Below are positions 10,401-23,852 of a stretch of 64,000 bases of DNA, in pieces. The stretch lies in assembly GCA_018398805.1 (NCBI GenBank), contig JAGFBZ010000853.1, forward strand, positions 374,501-438,500, in the 5' to 3' direction. The stretch's first letter is position 1, and every line of letters starts with the position of its first letter. The translations under genes and the position numbers were made by a program. The notes below the pieces were generated by a model. It did no database searches. It had not been told where the DNA came from and saw only the letters and a program-made list of their open reading frames with translations. Origin of the DNA: Hirundichthys speculiger. Its lineage: Eukaryota; Chordata; Actinopteri; Beloniformes; Exocoetidae.

Positions 10401-10640
10401 TCTAACACAGGTAATTTTTTATGCACTTATGGAAGAGTGTAGGGTCCAGTCACTCATGCATCTAAGGGTTAAGGATCACAATGGAGAACTTCCACCAAGT
10501 CTAGTGCTAATTCTTACTCTTATACTTACTTTATGACTCAATGCATGAAAAACAAAATATTTTTAATTCTGTGTAGAGAGCTTCATAGCAAATGTTATCC
10601 TCGGCTTTTATTGCTCGCACTGTGAATATCAGCATTTTAG

Positions 10641-10749
10641 ATTCTCATTGAGATCATGACAAGGAAAGTTTCCAGTTAGCAGAGGCTCCATGGTTGTTCT
10701 ATGGAGCCTCTAACATCTCCATTACCAGGAACAACCCCACAATGAGAAT
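10641..10749. other. Fold-back hairpin, about 109 bp
   Basis: A perfect inner stem, agaggctccat (10681-10691) with atggagcctct (10701-10711) around a 9-nt loop, extends outward through gttag and ctaac with a bulge. An outer pair, attctcattg (10641-10650) with caatgagaat (10740-10749), closes the structure. It could be a tiny fold-back element or a pre-miRNA-like transcript. I recognise no known family. Confidence 0.6.
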
Positions 10750-12020
10750 TTTCAGGAACTAACACGGGGCTGAAACTTGTCTCTCAACTGGGTTAGGTAC
10801 TTCAACAAAGCCCTGACAAGCTGCTAGATGTTAGACAAGATGTGAGCTGTTAGATGTGCTCTAGGCAAGAGACGAACGTTGTTAAGCCCCTTCCAGTATG
10901 ACTTGTCTCTTCTCATTCATTGCCACCATTGGTGTGCATACAAACAGCAAACAGAAACTCAGCAACCATCTCAGCTCTTTCAATGTTGATCTCATCATTC
11001 CAGTTTGTTTCCCGCCCACCCTTTCTTCTTTTGGTAAGCGAGAAGCAGTGAAAGTGGTGCATTAATGCACACCAAATGGTACAAGGTTTTGATTTGATAG
11101 ATCAGTGGATCCTACCAGCTCCGAATACTTTACTGGAGACAAATTGGTCCAAGGAGGAGGTCACCCCTATTACAGTTTCAGTTTCGTAGTTTTCACCCTG
11201 CACCCCTGTGAATGGAAACATGCCTATAGTATAGCAATGTGTGAAACTGCTGAGCAATACACGTCAGAGAAGCTGTAAAATCTTCTTCTTATTTTTATCT
11301 AATAGCCATATATATTTTTCCCCTTTTAGGAGAAAAGATTTGGACAAATGAATTATAATGAAATTCAGTTTTTTATACCAGGTATACATAGCATGATGCC
11401 AAAACCTCCCTTCCTTAATCAAACGTTTGTAAAACAGTTTGGTTAAAACACCTGTTAGATCCCCAAGGTGACGGTTTCAGTCTCTGACCAGCAGAGTCTG
11501 TCACTGGGACCAGCTCTCTGTCCTTCAGGTCTGAAGTTGCGGTCTAGGGGAGAATTCCTCAACTTTGTTTAAGCTGATGTCAGGGAAGATTCGCCTAGCT
11601 CTCACTGCATCAATCCATCCAAATGTCTACCCTGCCTGCTCTGATAACTACTCTAAAGGAAAAGCCTGGCTTTAGGTACTGTTATCAGCCACATTCATTA
11701 TCTGCAGCTCCCCCCCTTATGATCTGGGCTCTTGTTACCAGCTAGGTTAAGTTTAGCGGCTTGGACAGCAAGGCCCCAAGGGTCTGTGACAATAGGGGGC
11801 TAAAGTAACCAATCAGAACCTGTGTTGTTATGCAGAGGCACACCTGTGTACACTTGTGGGGACAGTTTCAATATCAACCACAATGTCTTGTGTCAATTTT
11901 ATATTTATTAAACAGGTTAGCAGGGTTAAGCAACATCATTTCATTGATTAAACATTGAATAAACTGTGATTGAACATTGGAAAACAAACTCCAATACTCC
12001 ACAATAATGCTACAGCTGGC
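10750..12020. other. Unique sequence, no gene recognised
   Basis: Mixed-composition DNA without long frames. The portion 11450-11900 is G+C-richer than its surroundings but shows no exon signals that I would trust. Confidence 0.4.
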
Positions 12021-12225
12021 AACTCCATTCTTCTGTGTTAATCCAGGCTGTGGCTTTTAATTCCAGTTATTTCCATGGAATCCAGGCTGGTTGGAAGTAC
12101 TGCAGCTTGTAATTCCAATCTCATTCATCTGAATTGATTCAGATTGGTTTGGTGTGAGCTGTGGCTTATAATTCCAATTTCATTTATTCATTTAAATGGA
12201 TTCAGGCTGGTTTGTTATGAGCAAG
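12021..12225 (+). repeat. Diverged tandem repeat, unit about 58-63 bp
   Basis: Successive units begin at about 12040, 12079, 12137 and 12200. Each unit starts with a variant of a-t-c/t-c-a-g-g-c-t-g-g and most also carry ggcttataattccaa and a tcattcat block. The first unit is shorter (39 bp) and the last is partial. This is a minisatellite-type array of unknown role. Confidence 0.7.
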
Positions 12226-14072
12226 TGGCCAGATTGCTCTTATCCAAGGCTGCGAAGCGAGGTGTCAACAGGGTGGGTGCTCCTGGAACTCTGGTATCCG
12301 GCTCGTTCTCCTCTCATACAGTGAGCTAGGGAAAATCTGAGAAGCTCCAAATATATTCCTCAAGAATTGAGAAAATGGTTATTCCATTCCGCACGTCTTC
12401 TTTCTCTGTTCTTGTCTTGAAGAAGAAATTCCCAGTAATGAGGCTTAATGTGAAAATGGGGGGAGATAAAGATGGGGAAGCTGGATATTTCTGTTTTGAT
12501 ATGGGTCTGTGATGTCACAAGGCGGTACGATTATAAACCAGTGACATATTTTAGATGTGATACAAACAAAGTGACAGCCTTATGTCCTGTCATTTTTTGA
12601 GTTGGTCTTCAGTTTAGACACCAAAATAGATGCTCTCAAGATTTTTTTTATGTCACATGTCTCTTTTAAAATCCAAATGTATGATTAAAATGTGTTCTGA
12701 AATCAGTCAAGTGTACATAGAGAATTCAAGGAAAGCAGCATACAACCAACACCCTTTATTTCACAGTTTTAACCATTGATATAACAGACACATACAGCCT
12801 TCTAGGTCTCAGAGGAACTTCCCCAATGCAACCACCACCAGCTGTGCTCTCTTCGAGTCAAAACCTATGCACCACACAGACAAGATGGTTAACAGACTCC
12901 TCCCACAGTTCCTCCCAACCAGTCTGTCACCATTCAAACCAGCCTGCATGACACTGAAGGATTCTGTATTATGATGGTGCAACGCTGATTACTGAATGTA
13001 TGACTGTGCCTGAGACATGATTGTCCAGTCTTAAGAAATGTTTTACATCTTCTTGTACAGTGGATTTGGTGCCAGTAAGATGACAATTTGATTCATTAAC
13101 TGTAACAAACAGTGACTCATAGATATCTGCTGTCTAGGCATGTCATTTAACCATCGCTGATTTACCACACATTGTGCTTCCCTAAACTATGCCTGTTCTT
13201 GTGAAATGTGGGGCAAGATATCTGTCACCACCTTCTGAGAAAAGTCCCTTTATCTTTTAAGAATAGTTTTTCTCTGGCTCACACTTGAAAATACAGGAAA
13301 TCAAAAGTAAAAGGGATGTGTGTATTTTTTGTCTGTCCTGACAGAGGCATTTTCAGTTTCAGACTGCAGTAAATGCTAATAGAAATCCCCTATTTTTCCA
13401 GCCTTCACTGTGGCAAAGACCTTTTTGAGCAACAATTTGGAGTAAAAAGTCCTAAATTTGCAGAGGTTTACAGAAAATGTAATCTTTCCTTGTTTTATCA
13501 GAGGAGTGGACAGAGAGGGACAGGAAGCACCCACTGGCTTAACCAAAATCCCCAAATCCCACATGCCACTTTGTAAATACATGTTTTGACAGCAAAATGG
13601 TTTAAATGTTGGAAGGACTTATGGTTTTCATCATTTTTAGGACAGAAATGCCAAGATTTTAAATTGGAAATGGGCCTGGAAAAATAATCACTTTGTATTC
13701 TAAGTCTCCATATGGTGGACAGTCAAAAATGTCATGCTGGGTTGTCCATTAATGGCAGTAAGAAAAACAATATTACTTATCATGGAGAGCCTTTGTTCCA
13801 AACAAGGTCAAGTTTGGAGATAGCGTAACGGCAGGAGTCTTTGTGGAGTCTCACAGGAGAACAGATTTTTATCCACATCAGTAAAGCAGTAAACATGGCC
13901 TGCAGTTTTCCTCCTGGGAGGTTTTTGTGGGAAACTCTCTGGGAGACTGGTTAGTCAAAGTTTGTTAACCATAGCTTCAAAGTCAAATGATTCATCAATG
14001 CCATGATGAATGGAAACTGACTTCTTTTTAAATGAAATCAAAAGGTACTCTCTTTCCCTGTTTCTCTTTCTA

Positions 14073-14078
<6 letters not shown>
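12226..14078. other. Unique sequence, no gene recognised
   Basis: AT-rich DNA. The two overlapping frames near 13373-13582 lie on opposite strands, have no homology that I recognise and are probably chance. Confidence 0.4.

Positions 14079-14146
<68 letters not shown>
14079..14146 (+). repeat. Compound (TC)n(AC)n microsatellite
   Basis: About 27 TC units run directly into about seven AC units. The leucine/serine-rich frame that spans it is a product of the repeat and not a gene. Confidence 0.95.
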
Positions 14147-14147
<1 letters not shown>

Positions 14148-17100
14148 TTGGGCTGAAAAAAAAGTTCTTCCAGAAACTGATTTATTAAGAGAAGCTCATA
14201 AGGAAGGCTGCTCATCTAGTGGTTACTCAGATGTCTTTCTGTGGGGATTTTGGTTTCATTCAGCCAAATAAGTCACACAGAGATACACACATGTGCGCCA
14301 CACACACACCTCTCAGCTGTATTCCCCCACCTTTTAAATATGTAAACCTGTGTTACAAAACACACAAGTGTTTTTTTTATTTGATCAGTTGAGTAATTTG
14401 CATATTTGCTAATTGAATGAGTGCATTCACACAATTCTTTTGAGTAGAAAACTAAGATAGTCAGCAAACTACCATAATGAGTGGCTGATGGAAATTGAAA
14501 ATGTATTTTATGTGTTAAATATGAGTAACAAAATGAACAGGGTTTCAACAGTGAAAGACTGTTGAATTAGTGTGTTTTATGTTTTTTGAATAACACTTTT
14601 ATATGAGTGCATAAAAGTAAATTGCCCTTGAAAATACATGTCTTTCAATGTAAAATGTATTTTTACAACAAGTAATTCCTATTTCTGTCACTGTGTTAGC
14701 ACTTAATGCTAAAAATACACATAGAAGTTGCTTCATAGTTTCAAATAGTGCAAAATCATGGGTGTTGTTTTCTTTAGTACCAGTTCTAATTAAAATCCAA
14801 CTGTCAGGACCAAGGTGGAACATTTTTTTTCTTTTTTTCATGCCATTTTGTTGATGCTATCTGTCTAGATTCTTGCCATCCATGTGGGCCACTTGATACT
14901 GTCTACTATTGTGAATTTTTGTCTTGACATGTCACTTTAAGGGAATTTATTTGTACCCAAGGTCTTTTCTTCACCCAACCCTATGTTATTCAAGAAAACC
15001 CTTCAAAAATGATGTTGGCTATGTCAATATGAGTGAGTGAGAACAGCCTGACGGTATTTAGATTAAGTATATATGTAAGCTGCCAGGAAAGGGGAAAAAA
15101 AGGGCCAAAATCTGAGAGGAGATTTCTGGTTGTGGGGAAATAAGATATGTGGTTGGCTGGTGTGACAGTGGAAGATGCAGAAGGCAGGATAAGGACTGGG
15201 TGGGCAAAAATGTGTCCATGGAAGAGGTAATGGCTTGAGGGAGTTGTGTGGAGCATTTATTGATATCTAGTAGTGAATCTACTTACTGAAACCAACTGAA
15301 CTGTTCTACAGTAATGAATACATAAGTCTCTTGCAAATAGCAGTTTCGAAGGCAATATGTCTCTCTTTGTAGTAAAACATCACTGCTGAAATATACATTA
15401 ACATGTTTTAACTGCCTGTGTTGTGTGTTTGAACGTTCACCTGAAATGTCACAAATTACTCATCTCGATAATAAAATAATAGCTAAACTGTGATTAGTAG
15501 ATTAGAAAAAGGTAAATAAGACTTAAAACTCCCCATGTGTGGCCTAGAGGTAGACATATGCAGCATAGACTGATCTACTCCTGGCATAAATGTAAGGCTA
15601 GATTTAATAAACTATTGTGAAGTTTGGAGTTATAATAAAATGTGAGAGTTAATAATATATCCACAATATTTTTCTGCTTTAATACTCTCAGCAGTCAGCT
15701 TTTTGTAAGCATAAAAATAATAACTGACAGCAGTGCTTGGATGAGGCAAATAGTAGCACAGTAGACATGTTTTAGTGGAGAAATCAAACTGCGTAGTGAA
15801 TCGTCAAGTCATCATAAATTGTGGAAATGGAAGTCAGTAAGAAACAGCTCAACATGTTATGCTTTTTATCTTTGACACAATTTACTACCAGCTGCTCATG
15901 TCCTTTTCAAGACCTCAGTTGAACACGGTGAAGAGCCACATCACAGGTTGCAGTTGTATTGTGTGTTTGTGCAAGTGGGATGTTGCTTTAGAGCCATCCA
16001 GGCATCTCTCAGTCATTGGTTAAGCTCCACATGCTGATGTCACCTCTTGGCACAACTTTGTGATCTTTGGACTTGATCAGCACTTCTGCTGCAGCCAGCC
16101 AATCGGCTCACGGGATTTTGACCCCATTTGGTGATGTCATGCAGCATGGAATGCAAACAAGTGAACTGCAGGGGTGCCTGTGTGCATGTTTGTGCCCGTG
16201 TGTGTTCCCGTGTGTGTTCTGCCCCATTGTTTATAGAGCTCAACTGTTGTCTGGGCAGCGCAAACAGGCTGCCAGCTGTGATGCTGTTGATTTTCACCGG
16301 ACAAGCTGTATATTTAGTGCACTTAGTGTTGCCAACGCGTGAAAAAAACAAAAACAACCTGCCAACATTTACTGTGGTTACTACCTAACTTAACCTTTTT
16401 AAACTCTCCTTCTCCGAATCCCCTTGTGTTTTTTGCTTATTTAAATAACTGACACTAACTTTAGTATGTGTGTGTGTGTGTGTGTATAAATATAAACTTA
16501 ATTTTTCCTCTACTCATTGCTAAGTGTGGCACTTCCTGTGTCAAGGTTGTTGCACAAACATGAGTCATTTGCTCAGCAGTGATGCATAGCGACATAGTGT
16601 CTTAGTTTTTAATTTAATATGTGAAACTCCCCTTTGTAACACAAAAAGATGTCATCCGAGAAATGTTTGATATTTGAGCCACTGATATTGTTCTGTGGCC
16701 TCTGTGAGCTCATCAGGTTACAGTTTATCACATTGGTGTTTTTATCCCTGACAGCCTGTGTGGGTTATGGCTAAAGACAGCACAGTAATGTCACCAAATT
16801 TCAGAGGAAGGTTAGAAAAAAAAAACTTACTGAGATAAGTATCATATGTTATTTGTGGTAAGTACAAAATTACAAGCCACATGCAGAAACCACACCTGAA
16901 TTATCCTGCCTGTTCTGGGTTACTTGGGGGAAATTTAAACAATAAATACACATTTCTTTCTGACAAAGCGCCTGGTTTCCTCTCAAAATTAATAATTATC
17001 TCTCTGATTAACACTTTTCTTATGTATTGAACATAGCATTGTATTTTAAAAGAGAATCACTGCTTTTAGTGACATTTACTGTAAGTACCGTGAGGATTTG

Positions 17101-17725
17101 CAGGTACCTAAAGATGAACCATCAGGGTGACACAGGCCACAAAGAACTCAAAGAGATGTAGGAGAGATGCAAGCTTGGCATTAGAACACTGAAACTGTCT
17201 GCAGCCTCTTCTTTGAGGTTGTTCCGTGTTTGGTGCTCAGCTTTGGAAAGTCCTTCTGACGGCAGTTTTTTATTCTTGGAAGGATTACTAATCCAGAATT
17301 ATGCGACCTCAAGTTTGTGTTTGTTGGCAGTTGCAGCATGCTATCTGTGGTGTCAAAAGTACAGCCTCACAGTCTGCGTGCACTCACCGAGGGGCTTTTA
17401 AATTTCATGGATCAAAATAACAATTACTAACACACTGTGCTTGTTTAATAACTCGTGCACTCAGTTGCTTATTAGGAACACCAATGATTTCCAAAGCCTC
17501 CTCAAAGAATAAAATGTCTAGTTTATACTGTGAATGTATGATCATTTGGGTGGTTTTTGTGCTACTACTATGATATCAAATGAATTGTACTTTTGTGAAA
17601 TATGCTATTTAACTTAGCATCTCTATTCTAAATCGCATCTCCTTTTTATCAAGTTTGACAGGACATGTAAATATAGATGTGTTGACAAAACCAGTACTTT
17701 GCTACCTGTTGAAAATGCTTCTGTA

Positions 17726-17728
<3 letters not shown>
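14147..17728. other. Unique AT-rich sequence
   Basis: Contains a short (GT)n tract (16466-16486). The block 16030-16350 is G+C-richer and has overlapping open frames on both strands, but no domain or splice pattern supports a gene. No repeat families recognised. Confidence 0.4.
16466..16486 (+). repeat. (GT)n microsatellite
   Basis: About ten GT units in otherwise unique sequence. Confidence 0.85.

Positions 17729-17815
<87 letters not shown>
17729..17815 (+). repeat. Long (TA)n microsatellite
   Basis: About 43 uninterrupted TA units, a cruciform-prone palindromic tract. Confidence 0.95.
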
Positions 17816-17817
<2 letters not shown>

Positions 17818-20800
17818 CATAACAATTGTAAGTCAGATTAATTTTATGGGACTCCTACTGCATCTGATCAAAGTGCCACCCACATGTTAAATGGGTATTT
17901 TACCATTATTCCCCAAAATATGGCCTTAAAGTGTTCCATTTCCTGGGAAGCTCAGCAGGCTGTTGTCATCTGTAAGTACAGCAGCTCCACATGTGTGGAA
18001 GGGTTGCTGGTAACATAAGAAAAATACAATAATATACTTATTCCTTTTCAGTAATTGAATTTTTTTTAAATTTTTTTTTTGCTGTACTCTCATTTTCTAC
18101 TTCCATTTTCAGTTACTGCTTTGGGAAGCAAAGCCACTAGTGTTAAGAAAATGTCATAGTTAAAGTTCAAAATCATTGTTTTTAGAACAGCATGTTGACA
18201 GCAATCCAGTTTAATAGTATCTGTTCACATAAACAAAAGGTCTATTGTTTTGGCCTGGCTTACACTGTCCTGAGTGATCCAAACTTGGAGAGCCGTATGT
18301 GCAGCTGTAAACGCGCCAGGATGCATTTAAGGTTCCAATCAGATCCAGTCTTTCAAACCACATTCAGAGGAGCTCTGGGCCACATGTGACTTCTCTTAGT
18401 AGTGTAAACAATTAGGACCTGGGCTCCACTGAACGGCTGCCTGCAGAACAGCTTTATAGGTGAAGGACATACTCATTACAGCAGGAATGACTACAACAAA
18501 CCATCACAGCGTTATGGACTTGTCTGTCTTGCATTAATCTCCCATCCTTAGTTCTTTTTCGTCTCATTTTTGACAAATCACGTGTGGTGTGAAGCCTTTT
18601 TGTTATTTTCTGTGTCTTTGGATGTTTTCTCATTGCCATTGTTGTTATATCTGCACAGTACAGCGCATCAGATAAATAAGCTGGGAAAAAAATCTGACTC
18701 ACAGGAAGGGTGTTATTATTTTATCTAGTTATCTTGCAACTCTGCGCTGTTTTTTTTTTTTTTTTTTACCTGCAAAAGGCAACCATGCATAAAACAAAAA
18801 AAAAAACAAAAAACAAAACAGTGCATTTTGTGTTTACAAGCATTAATTCTGTACCTGCAACAGACTAAAATCTTATCATAAGTTGCCAGTCAGGACACAT
18901 GTTAGCGCCAGGTGTGAACAGATGTGCTTAGAGTTGTGTAGTTGTGATTGGATCAATTAGGAAGGCATTTTAATATCAGGTATAAACAGAGCTGCTGGCT
19001 GTTGAACAGCTTTGGTAGGAAGACACCATGTAGGAGGTGGAGCGAGGCACCATCAGTCCATCCTCCAGTGAGGAAGTGAACATTCAGCACATAAAATGAT
19101 GAGAAAAAAAGTTACTGATGAAAAAGTAAAAGTTCAAAATTGTTTTTAAAATGAAGATTTTTCACCAAGTATTTGATGAGTTAGAATTAATAACCAACAT
19201 TTCCATGATAAAGAGCGTTCAGTGGGCTGAAAACATTTGAAGCAGGTCGGAAACAGCTAAAATAAGACCTTTTGATAGATTTAAGCACTGATTCTGTAGG
19301 AGTCACCAGTAAATCAGCAGGCGCTCACATGTCAAAAAGTAAAATGTTTTTGATAAAATGTCCAAAGATTCTCTCTCAAAAATTAGAGATACTTCACACT
19401 AATTTATAGCTAAAAAGGGAGCATCATAAAATTCAAGTTTTGACTTTAAGTTTGTTGTAGAACAATACCCTCCTATGTTTGTTGACTCCTCTGATGATTA
19501 GTAGGAGCTGTGAAGGCACATAGGACAAAAATTTAAATTCAAAGCACACAATTAGTTCTGCTGTTGACTGTACACATTCCTTCTGCATGCTTTAAATATG
19601 TCATTTGCAGTGGTTCAACAGACCTTGTGATGTAAATCAGATTTAGAAAATTTATTTCCGCTCCAAAGTGCATGAAAAACCTTACCGTGCTTGTCTTCTT
19701 AAGACCAGTGTTAAAGGCTGAAAGTAAATGCTTTGTTGAATATTTTTTGCAAAGTTTTACCAATCTGCTATCTCCAACATCGTATTAGCAAGCAACTTGC
19801 CAGAAATGAAGATTTTGTTTGTTTGTTTGTTTAACAAGATTGCACACAATAATACTTGGTCATCTTGAAATGATCAATCCATGACTGAATTATATTGCAG
19901 GCATGTCTATATAGGTACTGCCTGATTTAATGGGTATGCAAACCAGTACCAGGCTAGTGAATGGCTCCTCAGTGGCTTCTCCCACAGTATTCAGCAGAGG
20001 TCCACTGAGAACAGGGCCCCGTCAAGTCAAGGGGAAAATGCATGCCAGAGCAGGCAGGCACCTGGCAACTCAGATATTAAAAAGGCTATTAAGGTTTTAT
20101 TTTTGCCGTATAAAGACTGAGGCTTCCTGCCACCCCCACTATTGCCAACCCTTGGAAATATACACTGAGGAGTTTTCCTCTTTTCTCCTCTATGTGTTAA
20201 AATGTCCAGAATCATTAGGACGAGCAAAGTAGCTGTAAAGATATCTACTTTTACAGCCTGTCTTTAAAAGCAACAGGGACTGAGCTCATTCCATTCATTT
20301 TATGGACTCCTTTACCCCATTCATCTAACAGTTCAGCTGAGGAGACAGCACTGACTGCTGTCTCATCTGCCATTCATGCTGACTTCATAATGAACACGGG
20401 GCCACAGGGCAATTACGGCACACTTTTTCCTGTTACTCTCCACCGCTAATCTAACTGTTGGCAAAAAATTAGCTGGGATTAAGGCTGGGGTATGAATTAA
20501 ATGCAATGTTATCAGATACACCGTATAAAGAAAGAATGAAGCAAAGCAAATAACAAGAGAGCTCGAGAAGTGAATTAAAATTCTGCAAATAGTCTCACAC
20601 TAAAACACATCTGGCCAAACAGTGTGAAGAAGGTCTGATTGCCAAAATGTCAAATGCCTTTGATGCAGAGCCCTTTCAGAGCCAGACAGCACGTCACAGT
20701 CTGTGCCACAATTTATAAATAAAGGCTGAAACCTTAACAAAATACGTGTTAGATTTAATTTTGCTAAAGTATTTATTTAGCATTCTGTGTTGACTTCGCA

Positions 20801-23452
20801 ATAACCTAAGCATATTGAAGTTACTAGATTGTTCTCTGATATTTCCAGATTCCTCTATATCACCAAGACACATGCTATTAAAATGTCTTTTCTAAAACTA
20901 TAAAAGTGGATTTGGATATTTGACTTTCCAGTGAGGAATTCTGCTGCACACATGGTAGTGTCACCATCAGGATCTCAGTTTTCCAGTTTTCATCCTGCTG
21001 ATGCCTCACATCTGTATCCACTTCTGTCTCCTTACAGGCAGCTTATAAAAACGCAGTTCTGGGTTCTTTAGCCTGCTGGTTACAGCACAGCAAAACCGGC
21101 CAAATTTAGACTACTGAGAAGTAACTGCAGGCTGTAGGCTTGAAGAAACCAGTAAGTGAGCTGGCCAGTAAGCTTGTTGGAAAATAAAAGAGCAACGACT
21201 TGTTAGACTGGGTATCAGACAACAAGCACATCCAGGGACCTACAGGATGGAAATAGAGATAGTGAAATACAGGGACCAGGAATTATTATATACTTTTTTA
21301 AGGCCAAAATGATTTTGAGCTGGTGACAGGCTCAAAAAGGCCTTCTACTTTATGTGAATATCATTCATTTAATCTTATTTTTTTTATTTAATATTATTCC
21401 ATCTGTATATTTGTAAAGGCACCTTACACTGCACAATCACACTAAGTCTCTGGCTTGAGCTCAAAAACGTAAATAGTCGCTGAGTTTTCAGCCGCTGTTC
21501 TGTTGTCAGCCTCAGTGTCCTAATAACCAGTCAAACCAGTAGGTTTCCAGCATTTTGTGGGAGTAGATGCAGCATTCTTAACCCTTAGGTGAATAAATAT
21601 TGGAACAGATAATGAAAAAGGAGGAACTGTTTGATTGTTACCTTCTCTGCTGCAATAACAAATAAATGAGGAAGACATTTAGTGGCTGCCATAATGCAAA
21701 AAGCCCTAAAACATCTCAATAATGCAACTATAAATGTTCTCGTTCGTTTTGCTTCAGGGTTTTGACTGGTGGAAAACATTTTAAGTCTCTTGAAACCCTT
21801 AAAAACAGCTTGAAGCAAAGTTTTCAAGGTTTTATTTGAGTACGATACATTTTCAGTGCAGTTACCAACACTTAAATACTTCAGACCCTTCTAACATCGA
21901 ACACTAAATCAGCTTCACCAACACAGTCACAATGTTTTTTTGTTGTTTGTTGTTTTTTTTTTTTATCTTCGCCTTGATGAGAGTGATGAGCATCATAACA
22001 AAATTCTGTTTGGCAATTTCTTTTTTTGACGTTAACCAAATTAAATTTGATTGGATAAATAACAAAAGACCTGGTCTCAAGTGTTTGACAGGACACCTGT
22101 AAGTTTTGCTAACCTCTCCCATCCTGACAACTTTTGCTCATGTCATTTGCAGCTGACTGGAAAGTCTTGAAACTCTTCAAGGTATCGTCTAAAAAAATCT
22201 AGTACTTTTTCTGATTGTTAACTCATGCAGACCAAATAATTCCACTCAACCTCTGAAATAACTGGAAAAATTAAAAGAAAACTTTTGAGTTTTATTTTAA
22301 ATTAATGCAGTGTGCCTTGCATATTACAATAGGTAAAAGTCACTCTTGTGTCTAAATGGTTTAAATTAGTGCCAACAACACCTAAACTCTCAATCTAATC
22401 TCTGTTCAAACTGCTTACTGAAGATCTTTATTTTTTATATCATCATATATGCAGTTGTCCCCATGGGTTTTTTAGAGGCTGAGACTGAAGTCTTTTCATA
22501 CTCTCTTTGCAGAGACAAGAAGCAATCGTGTTTGAAACACAATGTGGAGTAAAGGAGAGAGAGTATTGGAGTGGAGGCCCACAAACCCAATTACAATTAA
22601 AACTGCAGGACGTCCACCTGTCAGCATGCTCCTGCCTGTCTTCTTGTTATTGCCTCCCTCTTCCCATCTACAAAGACAATCTCTCAAAGAAGCACTGTGA
22701 AGGAGAAAAAAGTAGGTTTCAGTTAGATTTAATCCCAGGAAGCAGGAGAAAAGGGTTAGCTGAGGTTTTTATTTTTTCCCCTTTTCTCTTTTTCCCTGTC
22801 CAACAGCCCTGTTTCTTGATGAAAATGTCCCGCTGGATGAGGGCATTAGACTCCTGCTCTAATCCCATGTAATTTCCCACAATCCCCTTTGCTTGCATCC
22901 TGCCAAGGAAGCCGTCGGGGCTCTGCTGAGCCCCTAGCTGCCAGCTTTGGCGTTCCCACACCCCTGCTCAATCAGCTTTTCCTTCACTGGTGTGGAGGAA
23001 ACAAGACACTCAGTGTCCCGTTCCCTCGTTCCTTTCATCTCTGTTTTCATCAGACCCAAAGCAACAGCACAAACTATTTGCCAATGGATCGCTGTGTCCT
23101 GATATTGTGACTTTTTGCTGAATCCAGCAGAGTGAAGGCCAGAAAGCAGAGACAGAGAAGTTCCAGTCATTAGTAGAATTAAAACCATAGTCCCACTGGT
23201 TGACCCAAATCTGACGGCGTGACCTTTTGACATCGTTGCCCTCCACTACCAACAGTGTGTTTATGTGCTGGTGTGTATTTTTGACGCCGCCATAATCCAG
23301 CCCCGATCTCCTTCTTATGTAAAATGATTTATGATCATCTTCTCTATCAGTAGGCGCATCAGCATGTCAGCTGGGTCAGGAGCTGAATGACACAGTGTCT
23401 GAACTCTTGTCCAAATGTCTATATTTGAAAGATCTAACAGAAGTGAGAAATT
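17816..23452. other. Unique sequence, no gene recognised
   Basis: Includes homopolymer runs at 18751-18768 and 18798-18824 and a (TTTG)n tract near 19818. The stretches 19930-20230 and 22500-23110 have lower repeat content and longer frames on one or both strands, but no motif that I can name. They may be conserved non-coding DNA. Confidence 0.4.
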
Positions 23453-23852
23453 TATTACCTCCGCCAAGGAGATTATGTTTTTATCTGTCGTTATCTGTAT
23501 CTGATAACTCAAAAATTTATGGATGGATTTTGATGAAATTTTCAGGAGTTGTCAGAAATGTGAAAAGGAGGAACTGATTTAATTTTGGGTGTGATCCGGA
23601 AGAAATCCTGGATTCTGGATCACTTTCAAATTTTCGATAACATTGCTGTCAATGAGGCCAAAAATTTTGTTTCGCAATATCTCCGTTAATTATTGCCCAA
23701 AACTCATGAAATTTCAATCAGGGATTCTATCAAAATCTAAAGGCTGATCCGGATCTGATCCAGAAGGCAGATTTTATCGCAGTCTGTAAATCTTTATATG
23801 GGGGAACTGTTGTGCTTGGTGGAGGTCTGCGCTCTCCGAGTGCTTTTCTAGT
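23453..23852 (+). mobile_element. Short interspersed element with inverted termini
   Basis: The left end acctccgccaag (23457-23468) and the right end cttggtggaggt (about 23815-23826) are inverted copies with one mismatch. The body includes atggatggattttgatgaaa and ggatcactttcaaattt. Past the right terminus the repeat continues ctgcgctctccgagtgcttt tctagtt. I recognise this as a repeat text common in teleost genomes but cannot place it in a transposon superfamily. It has no coding capacity and looks non-autonomous. Confidence 0.6.

Noticed and set aside
14032..14271. Open frame rich in Leu and Ser
   Set aside because: It is produced by the (TC)n(AC)n microsatellite.
17699..17890. Open frame of alternating Tyr and Ile
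   Set aside because: It is produced by the (TA)n array; the frame at 25061-25336 has the same cause.
19930..20232. 100-codon plus-strand frame
   Set aside because: No domain, no flanking splice signals and no recognised homology, so it is not reported as a gene.
22719..22961. 80-codon minus-strand frame in G+C-balanced DNA
   Set aside because: It looked coding-like in composition, but no acceptor, donor or protein family could be matched to it.
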